A stretch of 45,860 bases of DNA from Bacteroidota bacterium (GCA_021155905.1 JAJNBG010000039.1:1-45860); one strand, 5' to 3'; counted from the first letter of the stretch, positions 13,960-23,051 are shown. Notes: generated from the letters alone by a model not told the origin. Made by a program: numbers and translations.

Positions 13960-15374
13960 CCCCTTTTCGGAATAAGAATTGTATCGGTATCCTGCTGTAA
14001 ATACTGGAGTATTTTTCTTCCGCTGAAATTATGAAAATTATACTGTTCCAATAAACCTGCCTGCTTGCTGAGATAGGCGGGTGTTTTTTTCTCAGCCAGT
14101 ATAGAAGTGAGAAGTTTTATGAATGTTTTGACGTTATTATAATTATTGAACTCGTCAGACCCATTTACTTTCCTTGATAAGTTTTTCAGGATATTGCCTG
14201 CCAGCTCAAAATCTTTTTTCTTATAATAAAAATAAGCGAGACTTAATTTTATTTCAAATTCCATGTGAGGAAAATTTACAAAACTGGAATTGTCGATGAT
14301 TTTATTTAAAAGAACAATGGCCTCTTTAGTTTGACCCGCATGATATTTTTTGAGGGCATCATAAAATTTGAAAGAAACTGTAGAATAAAAATCATAATGA
14401 TCAAAGTAATAATCTTCAGGTTCAGCCAATAGATCTTCTTTTCGATCAACTTTCGTCAGCACTTCTATTTTGGAAAATAAAAATTTGAATGCAAGACAAT
14501 AATTACTTTGAAGTAACCATTTCTGTGAGTTCGCATTGACGATCTCGAAATAAGAAAGGGCCTTTTTGAATTGCTGAATCTTTTTGTAGTATTCGAATTT
14601 AAAAAAACTTAATATTAATTTGTACTGTTCAATGTGTTTATCTTCCGGATATTGACTGATAATGCTTTCTGATTTTTGAATGATGTCTTCAACGGGTTCT
14701 TCATCGGATAATTCGATTTCGGTAAACAGTAAAATTTGAATGAGGACCGTATTTAAAATCAGTTCAATTTTGTGAGACTTATTTAAAGCGTAAATGTTTT
14801 TTAATTCATTTTTTAATAGGACAAGAATTTCAAGATCGGTTGATGAATTTGAAAAATAATAATTTGCGAGATTTTTATTAAAGCTGAATAGAATATCATC
14901 CGCTTTTTCAAGTGAAATAGCATAGGCAACCTGTTTATTGTAAAGCTGTGAATAGATATAGTGTTTGTCGGAGTGATAATAAGCTTTTTTTAGAACACTG
15001 TAGATCGTTGTTAAGCTTGCCGGATCATTACTTTGTAAATATTTTTTTTCTATTTCATGAAGCATCGCGATGGCAGTATCTCTTGGATAGTCGATAAGAT
15101 ATTGACTTAAATGATCGAAGCTGTTTTTTTCTACATTTTTGGAATTATGATTTTCCAACAAATACTTTTGAGTTTTATCAAAGAGCCTTGACTTTAATAC
15201 ATACAGCGCATTTTCATTACAGTGTAAAAGTTCAGGAAGATTATCCGTTTTATTTGAACGGTAATATCGTAAGAGAATTAAAAATTTATCTGAGTTTGTT
15301 TTTACTAAGGATTCTTCAAATGCTTCATAATTTTTTTGGTCTAACTGAAGTATTATCTTCTTTAATTTATCCAT
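13956..15374 (-). CDS. Helical-repeat (TPR-like) cytoplasmic protein of unknown function
   Basis: A 472-residue protein without signal peptide or membrane segments. It is rich in Leu, Lys, Tyr and Phe and arranged as successive amphipathic helix pairs. TPR-like spacing is clearest at about 340-400 (FKFYDALKKYHAGQTKEAIV, LSLAYFYYKKKDFELAGNIL). I do not recognise a named family. Such alpha-solenoids mediate protein-protein contacts. It ends convergent with the response regulator, sharing overlapping stop codons (13956-13959), and is the last gene of a minus-strand series of small envelope and regulatory genes. Confidence 0.75.
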   Translation of the reverse strand: MDKLKKIILQLDQKNYEAFEESLVKTNSDKFLILLRYYRSNKTDNLPELLHCNENALYVLKSRLFDKTQKYLLENHNSKNVEKNSFDHLSQYLIDYPRDTAIAMLHEIEKKYLQSNDPASLTTIYSVLKKAYYHSDKHYIYSQLYNKQVAYAISLEKADDILFSFNKNLANYYFSNSSTDLEILVLLKNELKNIYALNKSHKIELILNTVLIQILLFTEIELSDEEPVEDIIQKSESIISQYPEDKHIEQYKLILSFFKFEYYKKIQQFKKALSYFEIVNANSQKWLLQSNYCLAFKFLFSKIEVLTKVDRKEDLLAEPEDYYFDHYDFYSTVSFKFYDALKKYHAGQTKEAIVLLNKIIDNSSFVNFPHMEFEIKLSLAYFYYKKKDFELAGNILKNLSRKVNGSDEFNNYNNVKTFIKLLTSILAEKKTPAYLSKQAGLLEQYNFHNFSGRKILQYLQQDTDTILIPKRG

Positions 15375-15417
15375 AAATTAATTCAAAATTTATCTAAATT
15401 TAAACAAAATAATCTGA

Positions 15418-16062
15418 CTAATTTGCATTTTGTTTCAGGAGTTGTATCGTTTTCACATTAGAATTTTCATCAGTAAGAGTGAGGTAATAAAAACTATTTC
15501 CAGTGTTTAAAATTTCGGAAAATTCAACTGTATTGATTCCTTCAATACACATCTTTGAGCTTTCATAGATTAGACTTCCCGTTAGATCTCTTAGTTTAAG
15601 TGTAATCAGCATATTGGTTTTGCAACGGATACTGGTATTTAATGTTCCTGAAAATGGTACAGGGAATGAGTTTAGTATTTCAAATGAATCTTTTTGTTGC
15701 ACTTCATATTCAATGTAAGTTAAATTGGAAATACTTTCAATTTGTGTGACGCTACAAATGCATCTGATTCTGTAGTAGGAAGTTCCGGAAATTGGTTGAG
15801 AATCAATGTAGGTGTAAGGTAGAGATCCTGTAATATAAATTGTGTCTAGTTGTGTAAAATCTATGGCGTCAACACTTCGTTCAATAACTACCAGATAATT
15901 GTTTTCTTGTTGGCTGGTTTGCCAGGAGATTTCAATATGGTCTTCAACAACAGTCGAAACGACATTCAGAATATCAATGGCTCTTAAAAGATTCCTGTTT
16001 ACTGAATGCATATTTTGTATCAGGCAGGATAGAAACAGTAGCGTAATCGTTATTACTTTCAT
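15418..16062 (-). CDS. Small secreted protein: Fn3-like domain plus T9SS type A-like C-terminus
   Basis: The 214-residue protein has a signal peptide (1-20), a beta-sandwich Fn3-like domain with EISWQTSQQENNYLVVIERS and SYYRIRCICSV (about 30-115) and a C-terminal domain (about 125-214) with LNSFPVPFSGTLNTSIRC, LKLRDLTGSLIYES and a closing VKTIQLLKQ strand. The 'ISWxTxxExNNxxFxIERS' pattern often precedes T9SS sorting domains. It should be exported to the cell surface. It is followed 43 bases later by the helical-repeat gene on the same strand. Confidence 0.75.
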   Translation of the reverse strand: MKVITITLLFLSCLIQNMHSVNRNLLRAIDILNVVSTVVEDHIEISWQTSQQENNYLVVIERSVDAIDFTQLDTIYITGSLPYTYIDSQPISGTSYYRIRCICSVTQIESISNLTYIEYEVQQKDSFEILNSFPVPFSGTLNTSIRCKTNMLITLKLRDLTGSLIYESSKMCIEGINTVEFSEILNTGNSFYYLTLTDENSNVKTIQLLKQNAN

Positions 16063-16083
16063 AATTTTTTAATTAAGTTATTT

Positions 16084-16590
16084 TTAGTTTAACTGAAGTG
16101 ATGTTTTTTGGATTAGTTTGAGCCAGCTCATGGCTTCTTCTTCTTTTCTGAATAATTGAACAGGGTAAGAAGGTTTATGGAATACTTTGAAAAAATGCAT
16201 GGTGAGCCTGTTTGCCAGGTTTGTTGAGAAATAGGCAGAGCCCATTTTGTCTGCACCTGATTCAGGCAACGCCATGTACTTTAAGGCCTCGTCTTCAATG
16301 AAAAAATAATTGGTGGCATCCACCAGCGTAAAGTGTTTTTCGCCATTTGTAATTTTATGTATTGAATCTGACAGGCTTTTTGCTTTTTCCACAGTTATGG
16401 AAACATCTTCTAATATTTTGATGTGTAGCAAAGACTTTTCTTTGTTATAACAAAGTTCCGCAACATCTGTATATACAGTATCCATAAAGTTATAGTCTAA
16501 ATGTGTGGCAATAAAAGCGTCTTGTTTTACTGCCATGTTTTTTGTAAAAAACGTATGTGTTAGTTTCAGATTGATTAGTTTGTGTAACAT
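16084..16590 (-). CDS. STAS/SpoIIAA-like protein (DUF7793-type)
   Basis: A 168-residue cytoplasmic protein that matches my memory of the DUF7793 family, a SpoIIAA-like alpha/beta fold. Blocks are ITVEKAKSLSDSIHKI, HFTLVDATNYFFIEDEALKY, LANRLTMHFFKVFHKPSYPV and the closing LFRKEEEAMSWLKL. Such proteins resemble anti-sigma antagonists or lipid-binding domains; no function is proven. Residues before about 19 may not be native, since MAVKQDAF could be a second start. It lies between the beta-barrel candidate (31 bases) and the Fn3-like T9SS gene (21 bases), so is co-transcribed. Confidence 0.65.
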   Translation of the reverse strand: MLHKLINLKLTHTFFTKNMAVKQDAFIATHLDYNFMDTVYTDVAELCYNKEKSLLHIKILEDVSITVEKAKSLSDSIHKITNGEKHFTLVDATNYFFIEDEALKYMALPESGADKMGSAYFSTNLANRLTMHFFKVFHKPSYPVQLFRKEEEAMSWLKLIQKTSLQLN

Positions 16591-16621
16591 GCTTAGGGTA
16601 TTTTGTGTGTGTGTCGATTAA

Positions 16622-17293
16622 TTAGTTGCGGAAGTAGTTCAGTCTTAGCGCAGTTCCTAACATTAATACCGGTGCCATTCTTTCGTTGTATAAGCCATTC
16701 ACATAGTCTAAATGATAGTAAGTTCCGAAACCGATAGAAGTAGACCAAACCAGCTTGTTGTTAATTTTTGTGTTAAGTCCAAACCCTGCAAAAAGTTCTG
16801 CTGTTGAAAGCTGGTATTTTGAATAGTCTGTTTTGTAATCATTTTGTTTTGCTGCCGCTTCTTCCATTTTAACCGCCTTATAGCTTAAAGCCGCTCCTTT
16901 GAGGTACTGAGCTTGTACAAATGTAAATAGCTGTACTCTGTGGCATTCATTATCTGCTTTATTAATAGATCCGTCTGCCAGAAAATTTTCCTGCCCGGAG
17001 AGAATACGTGCGTACCTGAAGCTTGCTCCACAAATTTCTTCTTTTCTTTTTTGAAGACATGGTCCGATTGAAAAATGATTTTTGCCATCATATAAGCTTA
17101 CGGACAGGCTATACATTGCGCCGTGAGAGTTACCTGATAAGTGCGTTCCTACACCCATGCCTAAACGGTATCCAGTGTTACTTTTTTGCGCGATGGATTG
17201 AACTCCCAAGAGCAGCATAAGGCAAATTGCCAGAATACATGAATTGTTGTTTTTAAAATTGTTTTTTTGTTTGGTATAAGTTGAGTTTTTCAT
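16622..17293 (-). CDS. Predicted outer-membrane beta-barrel-like protein
   Basis: The 223-residue protein starts at ATG 17291-17293; a TTG six codons upstream is less likely. A signal peptide ends at about residue 36 (VQSIAQ). The mature chain alternates polar and aromatic/hydrophobic residues in strand-like segments (TGYRLGMGVGTHLSG, AMYSLSVSLYDGKNHFSIGP, VWSTSIGFGTYYHLDYVNGL) and ends in RLNYFRN. This suits a small outer-membrane barrel, but the family is not recognised. It leads the minus-strand group running to 13956. Two adjacent Cys residues at 82 and 88 are unexplained. Confidence 0.55.
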   Translation of the reverse strand: MKNSTYTKQKNNFKNNNSCILAICLMLLLGVQSIAQKSNTGYRLGMGVGTHLSGNSHGAMYSLSVSLYDGKNHFSIGPCLQKRKEEICGASFRYARILSGQENFLADGSINKADNECHRVQLFTFVQAQYLKGAALSYKAVKMEEAAAKQNDYKTDYSKYQLSTAELFAGFGLNTKINNKLVWSTSIGFGTYYHLDYVNGLYNERMAPVLMLGTALRLNYFRN

Positions 17294-17496
17294 ATGATAA
17301 TTTTTTTTCAAAGATCTCTACTTCTTTAAACTTCTGGTTTCCATAAACGGGTCCAGTATTATCCATGTAAGATTTACTTGAAAATTGTGTGCGAGTTTTT
17401 TGAGTTTGACGCGCTCAATAGATGTCTAGGAATACCCTGTTTAATGAGGTTTCAAAAAGATATTTGAAAAAAAATTAGAATAAATTTGAGAAATAA

Positions 17497-17520
17497 AAAA
17501 GGCGCCAGTAAGCGCCTTTT
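17497..17520 (-). terminator. Rho-independent terminator of maf
   Basis: AAAAGGCGC (17497-17505) pairs with 17512-17520. On the minus strand the stem is followed by a T-tract. It lies 23 bases beyond the maf stop. Confidence 0.85.
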
Positions 17521-17542
17521 TGTTTTTATAATTTGAGATTTA

Positions 17543-18136
17543 CTAGAATTTTATGAGTTCTTCATACAATTCTTTCACGGGTAGTCCCATGACATTGTAA
17601 AAACTACCCTCTATTTTATCAATTCCTATATATCCTAACCAATCCTGTACACCATATCCCCCTGCTTTATCATACGGACTGTAATTGGTTAGGTAATATT
17701 CTATTTCTTCGGGTTTTAATTTTTTAAAGTAAACCTTACTAACATCGTAAAACGTAGTTTGCTTATTGCCGCTTTTTAAACAGACTCCGGTATATACTTC
17801 ATGCATTTTCCCACTTAATGCTTCCAGCATTTTTTTTCCTTCCACAAAGTTGGCAGGCTTATTAAAAACTTTCCCTTCACACCATACAATGGTGTCTGCG
17901 GTTATTAATATGTCAGTATCAGAAAGATCTTCATCATAGGCGTCCGCTTTTTTTTCTGCCAGGTACAAAGGAATCTCTTCAGCTAACAAATCAACCGGAA
18001 AAGTTTCGTCGGCATTTATGGGTTTATTTAAAAATGTAAAGCCAAGGCTTTTCAGCAACTCCTGTCGGCGGGGAGAATTGGATCCTAATATAAGCTGGTA
18101 AGGAAATTCTTTAATAATTTGTTCTACACTATTCAT
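17543..18136 (-). CDS. maf: Maf-like nucleoside triphosphate pyrophosphatase
   Basis: A 197-residue Maf family protein that hydrolyses modified or canonical pyrimidine NTPs (dTTP/UTP type or m7GTP type) to the monophosphate. LILGSNSPRRQELLKSLGF at the N-terminus is the phosphate-binding loop. The central TADTIVWCEGKVFNKP holds the catalytic Asp; SGKMHEVYTGVCL and YDKAGGYGVQ complete the signature. It starts 52 bases after the UbiA gene and ends at a terminator, so the two probably form one unit. Confidence 0.93.
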   Translation of the reverse strand: MNSVEQIIKEFPYQLILGSNSPRRQELLKSLGFTFLNKPINADETFPVDLLAEEIPLYLAEKKADAYDEDLSDTDILITADTIVWCEGKVFNKPANFVEGKKMLEALSGKMHEVYTGVCLKSGNKQTTFYDVSKVYFKKLKPEEIEYYLTNYSPYDKAGGYGVQDWLGYIGIDKIEGSFYNVMGLPVKELYEELIKF

Positions 18137-18188
18137 GGGACAAGTTCATTTTATTTTATAATACTAAACTGCTTTTAGTGAGCTTTTT

Positions 18189-19139
18189 CTATTCATATAA
18201 ATATTTAATGATGAATGTAAAAGCTATTCCAAACAGCATGGTAAATTTAAGCAATAAGCTGGCCATTTTAAAATCTTTGCTGTTTTTAGCCCTTATAATC
18301 TGTATTATTAAAATACTTAAGGGGATAATTACAAATAGAAGAATATAATAAACGGCCGCCAGTTGTTTTTCCTGGTAGAATTTAATGCTGGCAAGTAATA
18401 ATAAACCAATGGTAATGATGATAAGAAAGAACGTTACAACTTTACTGGTGATCATTCCCCAGACAATGGGCATGGTTTTGCAGCCGGTTTGAACGTCTCC
18501 TTTGTAATCTTCCATATCTTTGATCACCTCCCTTGAGAAAGAAGTTAAAAAAGCAAAAGCAGAATATCCAAATACAATGATCACTAATGTCTTTAAAAAA
18601 TCTCCAAGCATCAGCGTTAGAAATGAATCCATATTGCCCATCAGGTAATATTCATATACCATTGGCATAACCGGGATGGTTGCCGTTAATAAGGAAACCA
18701 CGATATTTCCAATTAGCAGCTGTTTCTTAAAATGCGTTGAATAGAACCAAAGTAAGAGAATGCTCAGGATCTGAAACATGAGTAGTTTTAAACTATGGCA
18801 TTTCATTGCCAGATAGAATCCTAAAATTAAGCCGACCGCATTAAATAGGATATGAAGAATCATTGCCCATCGGCGTTTGATTACCACATCAATTACCACG
18901 GTTTCAGGACGGTTGATCTTATCCGTTTTTACATCGAAGTAGTCATTGATAATGTAACCTGCCGCCGCTATTAATAATGTACTAACCAGAGAAATAATAA
19001 ATAAAGTGGACGTGAATTTTGAAAATTCATTGATCGGAGAAAAAATAAGATATTTAATGCTCCACTGAGTGGCGGCGATAATCAATAGGTTCTCGACGCG
19101 AATTAATTTCAAAAAAGCTATGACAGGGTTTTTGATCAT
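18189..19139 (-). CDS. UbiA-type prenyltransferase (geranylgeranylglycerol-phosphate geranylgeranyltransferase-like)
   Basis: A 316-residue integral membrane enzyme with about eight or nine transmembrane helices. The two aspartate motifs that bind prenyl diphosphate through Mg2+ are N65DYFD69 and D208xxD211xxxD215. The family transfers an isoprenoid chain to an acceptor such as a quinone precursor or glycerol phosphate. Bacteroidota homologues of this length are often annotated as GGGP geranylgeranyltransferases; the acceptor cannot be read from sequence. It is divergent from the methyltransferase, with a 52-base gap. Confidence 0.85.
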   Translation of the reverse strand: MIKNPVIAFLKLIRVENLLIIAATQWSIKYLIFSPINEFSKFTSTLFIISLVSTLLIAAAGYIINDYFDVKTDKINRPETVVIDVVIKRRWAMILHILFNAVGLILGFYLAMKCHSLKLLMFQILSILLLWFYSTHFKKQLLIGNIVVSLLTATIPVMPMVYEYYLMGNMDSFLTLMLGDFLKTLVIIVFGYSAFAFLTSFSREVIKDMEDYKGDVQTGCKTMPIVWGMITSKVVTFFLIIITIGLLLLASIKFYQEKQLAAVYYILLFVIIPLSILIIQIIRAKNSKDFKMASLLLKFTMLFGIAFTFIIKYLYE

Positions 19140-19173
19140 ATATTGTAGAATAGAAAGTTAGCAAATTAAATCT

Positions 19174-19181
19174 TAATTTTG
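19174..19181 (+). promoter_or_regulatory. -7 box TAATTTTG before the methyltransferase
   Basis: TAATTTTG fits TAnnTTTG exactly and ends 10 bases before the GTG start, so the transcript leader would be only a few bases. Confidence 0.45.
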
Positions 19182-19191
19182 AAAAAAAAAG

Positions 19192-19785
19192 GTGAAAGAT
19201 CTGACAGCGGCTTATTGGAACAGCAGGTATTTAAAGAACGATTTTGGTTGGGATATCGGATACGCGTCTACGCCTTTGAAAGAATATATTCTTCAATTGG
19301 AAAATAAGGAGACTTTAATTTTAATACCGGGAGCCGGCAATGGCTATGAAGCACAATTATTAGTGGAATTGGGTTTCAAAAATGTGTATGTTCTTGATTT
19401 TGCACAAGCGCCTTTAGAGGCTATAAAAAAGAGAATACCTGATTTTCCTGAAAAACACTTGTTGCAAAAAGATTTTTTTGAATATCAGGGACAATTTGAT
19501 TTGATTATTGAGCAGACTTTTTTTTGTGCCATTGATCCGGTCCTGCGAAAACGATATGTTGATCAAATGCATCAATTATTAAAACCCAATGGTAAATTGG
19601 TGGGCCTGTTATTTAATGATCCCATGAATTATGACAGACCGCCTTTTGGGGGGAACGAACCGGAATACAGGGAGTTATTTTCGAAACGGTTTGATATCAA
19701 AATTATGGACCCATGTTATAATTCTATTAAACCCAGGGCGGGTAAGGAATTGTTTGTAATCATGCAACCTAAACCTCATCCATAG
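19192..19785 (+). CDS. SAM-dependent methyltransferase, TPMT-like
   Basis: A 197-residue class I methyltransferase. Motif I is LIPGAGNGYEA (about 42-52); an acidic residue D64 in VYVLDFAQAP follows strand 2; EQTFFCAIDP and LLKPNGKLVGLLF are later core strands. The N-terminal YWNSRYLKNDFGWDIG is typical of thiopurine methyltransferase-like proteins, which methylate S, Se or small toxic compounds. The only plausible start is GTG at 19192. A second envelope gene follows after 42 bases with its own -7 box. Confidence 0.85.
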   Translation: MKDLTAAYWNSRYLKNDFGWDIGYASTPLKEYILQLENKETLILIPGAGNGYEAQLLVELGFKNVYVLDFAQAPLEAIKKRIPDFPEKHLLQKDFFEYQGQFDLIIEQTFFCAIDPVLRKRYVDQMHQLLKPNGKLVGLLFNDPMNYDRPPFGGNEPEYRELFSKRFDIKIMDPCYNSIKPRAGKELFVIMQPKPHP

Positions 19786-19799
19786 CGCCTTTTTTTTAG

Positions 19800-19807
19800 T
19801 AAATTTG
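19800..19807 (+). promoter_or_regulatory. -7 box TAAATTTG before the two-TM protein
   Basis: TAAATTTG matches TAnnTTTG and lies 20 bases before the TTG start of the downstream gene. Confidence 0.45.
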
Positions 19808-19827
19808 AGATACTAACAAATGAAATC

Positions 19828-20379
19828 TTGAACGAGCAGGAACGCATATTTGATGAAAAACAATACATGGGACATAACCGCCTTAGTATGATTTGGCGTA
19901 CGGTGATTGCTTTGTTTTGTTTTGTGGGTTACTATTGGAGTGAGAATCCCAAGCCTATACAGATAGCCATTTTTAAAATAGGCTCGTATCCTGCAGTAGA
20001 CATTCCAAATTCCGGGAGAATATTTTTTCTTCTCGGTTTGCTGATTTTAATGTTTTCGGTGATGTTGACTTTTGTATTGCATACTCACACCAAGGTATTC
20101 TCCAATTATATCCTGATTGATGGATTCTGGACCGCGCGAAGAGTCAAAATAAATCTGGAGACTATTACTCATATACGGAAAAGCAGGTATAAAAAACATA
20201 TTTTCAGAAGCGCAGTCTACAATCTGCATAGCAGGGGAGTGATCCGGTTTTTCACAAGCGGTAATGAGTTCGTGGAATTAAAAGACAGGAATGGATTTAC
20301 TTATCGGATTGGTACACAAAAAGCTCCTGAGTTGTACCAGGTTTTAAGAAAACAATTGAGTGAAATTCACAGCAACTAG
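19828..20379 (+). CDS. Small two-helix membrane protein, PH-like cytoplasmic part
   Basis: A 183-residue protein with two membrane segments (about 22-42 and 64-85) followed by a beta-rich cytoplasmic part (about 95-183) with KVFSNYILIDGFWTARRVKI, GVIRFFTSGNEFVELKDRNG and a final helix. The pattern is that of a membrane-anchored PH-like domain, of unknown function, conserved in Bacteroidota as I remember. Start is TTG 19828; ATG 19867 (MGHNRLSM) is possible, but the FDEKQYMGHNR segment before it looks native. The stop overlaps the convergent lptD stop by 4 bases. Confidence 0.7.
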   Translation: MNEQERIFDEKQYMGHNRLSMIWRTVIALFCFVGYYWSENPKPIQIAIFKIGSYPAVDIPNSGRIFFLLGLLILMFSVMLTFVLHTHTKVFSNYILIDGFWTARRVKINLETITHIRKSRYKKHIFRSAVYNLHSRGVIRFFTSGNEFVELKDRNGFTYRIGTQKAPELYQVLRKQLSEIHSN

Positions 20380-23003
20380 AAATTATCATACCACTGCCTT
20401 TGACGTGGAATCTTCACATCGCTGAGCATGCTGGTTTTTAAATTGATGGTTAAGCTGTAACTTTTCCTGAAACCAAATGGCACCCAGTCAATGCGAGCCT
20501 CCCAGCAACGTAAATCCCGATACACATTGATACTCGTGTAACTTAAATTCCGGTTGGTAAAATCATAGCCACTTGTTACGCCAAGCTTCCAGAATTTTGT
20601 AACAGACACATCACCACTGAAGTTTAAAGTTTGTATGTCCTTTAATTTTTCAAGTACTTTGGTGTAGGTCACATTATAATAGATGTTTAAATTCCAAGGT
20701 AACCTTTCCTGCGCCTGGGTAGTATTTGTAGGAGCCGCACCTCTTTCAGCAGCATTGGTGAGATCAGGTTTTTTTGCCCTGGAAACAAAGGAATTTGAAC
20801 TGAACGCGGCATTAATGGCAATATTACCCGTTGTGAAATCCATCACACGGCCATTGGTATTAATCAGGTAGTTTTTGGTTCTGTAGGCCCTTTCATCATA
20901 AGTGTTGGTGTAGGGGTTAATAACGGTGTTCGTGATAACTGTTGTATAGTAAGGATCAAAGGTGGAACCGAATACCAGGTCAAAGTATTTCCAGATTTTT
21001 GTTCTACCGGTCATGGAAAGTAAACTCATTTTAAAACTATCCGCAGCAAAATTGTAGGATCCGGCAAAACTTAAGTTTTGTAAAATGGTTACTTTGTTAA
21101 ACACAAAACCCGTATCTGTTTTTTTTCTGATTTTTGCTTCCAGGTTATTATTGAGGTTAACGCTTAAACTGTTTTGTGTTCCCTGGGCCGGACCTCCAAA
21201 TAAGTTATTTTCAAAAATGGAGTATTTTGTCTGATACCTGTAGGTTGTATCGCTGACCACATTTTTCCAGAAACCATATTGTTCTTCTCCGAAGTCAGGC
21301 CGGTAGGTATAAGCCAGGCTTGGAATCAACAAATGCCTTATTTGTTTAATTCGCTTTGCTTTGAAAAGGTAATCCATAAATAATTTAGTAGAAAGGGAAG
21401 TATTAAAATTAGCATCGTAGCCAGTTTTAAAATTCTGGTCAGTTGTTTTTACAATTCGGTTGGTCGATTCATCCAGTTCTTTTCGGGTAGTTTTTGTATA
21501 CATCACGGCGCTTAAATTCAAAGCAGGTGTTAATGTAAAATATTTGAGTAGGGTAATATTTGTGGATATCGGAAGGAAATGCCTGAATCCATATTTTAAA
21601 CTGTCGCCAATATTACCTTTGAAAATGGAGGTATCAGCGCCGGACAAAGTGTTCCTTGCTTCCAGCAAATAACTGATCCCAATTTTATCAATTGGGTTTT
21701 GTTTAATCCGGCTCTCTTTTTTGAAAGGGTAGAAACGATTCACGTTAAAGGTTAGCTCAGGAAATGAAATGTTCATGATCTTGGTTTGGGTGTTCTGATC
21801 ATGCCGGGCATTGACACTTAAGCTTCCTATTTGAAAGGTTTTGGTTAAATTAATATTGGATTGAAACGTATTGGTTAGATATTGGCCAGTATTTTGGGCG
21901 TTGAATTTGTTGTATCTGGACGTTCTGATATTGACATCACTACTGAAGCGAACGGTAGGGTTGTTTTTTTGATCCTGGAAATGTCGCCAGTTGATGGAAA
22001 TATCTTTTTGTTTGGAATACAAAGCCGGTATTTCCTTTTCTCCGTTTCTGAATTCTGAATACCCGAGGGAAAGTGTTCCGTTAAATTTATAATTAACCAT
22101 GTAATTATTGGTTGTTCTCAAACCCCAGCTTCCATTGGTATAAATATCCCCGCGGATGGACATATCTGTTTGGTCATTAATTCCCCAATAGAAGCCACCG
22201 TCTTTTAAATAAAAACCTAGCGCATCGCTATTTCCGTAAAAAGGGATCAATATTCCGGAGTGCCTTTTTTTTGTATTTGGAAAGAAGCCAAAAGGTAAGC
22301 CCAATGGAGTAGGTACGCCACCAATTTCTAAATACATGGGGCCGGTAACGATTTTATCATCAGGAATTATTTTAGCTCTCTTTGCTTTAAATATCGTTCG
22401 GGAATCCTCAAATTCGCAGGGAATACATTTAAGGTCCTTCATGTAAACCACATTATTGCTGTCTTTTTTCACTTCACTTCCTTTCAGCAATAAATCACCT
22501 TCCTTGGTCATAATATCATAAATCTTACCCTTTTTGGTTTTGAGATTATAAATTATTTTCCGTGCGCTGGATTCCTGGCCTTCAATTTTCATAACCGGGT
22601 TTCCGGATTGTTTACCCGCACTGTCTACTTTGCCATAGGCGGTGATGGTATTGTTTTCGTTATCCACTTCAATAAACTCAGCTTTCAGGTTCATATCTTC
22701 GTATTGAACAAAGCCGTCCCCGAATAAATAGATCTTTTGGCCTTTCGTTTCGTATCTTATGGAGTCGCGGGCGTTATAAACGATGGGATGTTGCAAAGGA
22801 TCAATGTCATCATCCTCGTCCAATGAATCAACTCTAACGTTTTTGATACTATCGCCCGGTAATGGACTTTCGGTGACTCTTATTTTTTTTAGTGTATCAG
22901 AGGGATTAGCAACGGGTGTAGTTTTGGATTTCAGATCTGTTTGGGCAGAAATAGAGTCGACACTTATTAACAATAATAAGAGTATAAAAAATATATGTTT
23001 AAT
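20376..23003 (-). CDS. lptD: LPS-assembly protein LptD (OstA) homologue
   Basis: An outer-membrane beta-barrel that inserts lipopolysaccharide, 875 residues if started at ATT 23001-23003. Residues from about 70 form an OstA/LptA-like beta-taco (GQKIYLFGDGFVQYEDMNLK, VDNENNTITAYGKVDS, GKIYDIMTKEGDLLLKG). A Cys pair (LKCIPCEF) follows, then a long barrel with many alternating strands ending in KIPRQRQWYDNF. A Bacteroidota-type acidic segment (DSLDEDDDID) precedes the taco. The frame has no ATG or GTG before the signal peptide: only TTG 22973, inside the hydrophobic core, or ATT 23003, which gives a normal MKHIFFILLLLL start. A -7 box (23044-23051) fits the longer form. Divergent from the amidase gene. 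Confidence 0.85.
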   Translation of the reverse strand: MKHIFFILLLLLISVDSISAQTDLKSKTTPVANPSDTLKKIRVTESPLPGDSIKNVRVDSLDEDDDIDPLQHPIVYNARDSIRYETKGQKIYLFGDGFVQYEDMNLKAEFIEVDNENNTITAYGKVDSAGKQSGNPVMKIEGQESSARKIIYNLKTKKGKIYDIMTKEGDLLLKGSEVKKDSNNVVYMKDLKCIPCEFEDSRTIFKAKRAKIIPDDKIVTGPMYLEIGGVPTPLGLPFGFFPNTKKRHSGILIPFYGNSDALGFYLKDGGFYWGINDQTDMSIRGDIYTNGSWGLRTTNNYMVNYKFNGTLSLGYSEFRNGEKEIPALYSKQKDISINWRHFQDQKNNPTVRFSSDVNIRTSRYNKFNAQNTGQYLTNTFQSNINLTKTFQIGSLSVNARHDQNTQTKIMNISFPELTFNVNRFYPFKKESRIKQNPIDKIGISYLLEARNTLSGADTSIFKGNIGDSLKYGFRHFLPISTNITLLKYFTLTPALNLSAVMYTKTTRKELDESTNRIVKTTDQNFKTGYDANFNTSLSTKLFMDYLFKAKRIKQIRHLLIPSLAYTYRPDFGEEQYGFWKNVVSDTTYRYQTKYSIFENNLFGGPAQGTQNSLSVNLNNNLEAKIRKKTDTGFVFNKVTILQNLSFAGSYNFAADSFKMSLLSMTGRTKIWKYFDLVFGSTFDPYYTTVITNTVINPYTNTYDERAYRTKNYLINTNGRVMDFTTGNIAINAAFSSNSFVSRAKKPDLTNAAERGAAPTNTTQAQERLPWNLNIYYNVTYTKVLEKLKDIQTLNFSGDVSVTKFWKLGVTSGYDFTNRNLSYTSINVYRDLRCWEARIDWVPFGFRKSYSLTINLKTSMLSDVKIPRQRQWYDNF

Positions 23004-23043
23004 AGTATTAATAAAGACTCGAAACTAAATTTACCTAAACTTA

Positions 23044-23051
23044 CAAAGCTA
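23044..23051 (-). promoter_or_regulatory. -7 box TAGCTTTG upstream of lptD
   Basis: On the minus strand TAGCTTTG matches TAnnTTTG, 40 bases before the proposed ATT start at 23003, leaving a leader of roughly 35 bases. Confidence 0.45.
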
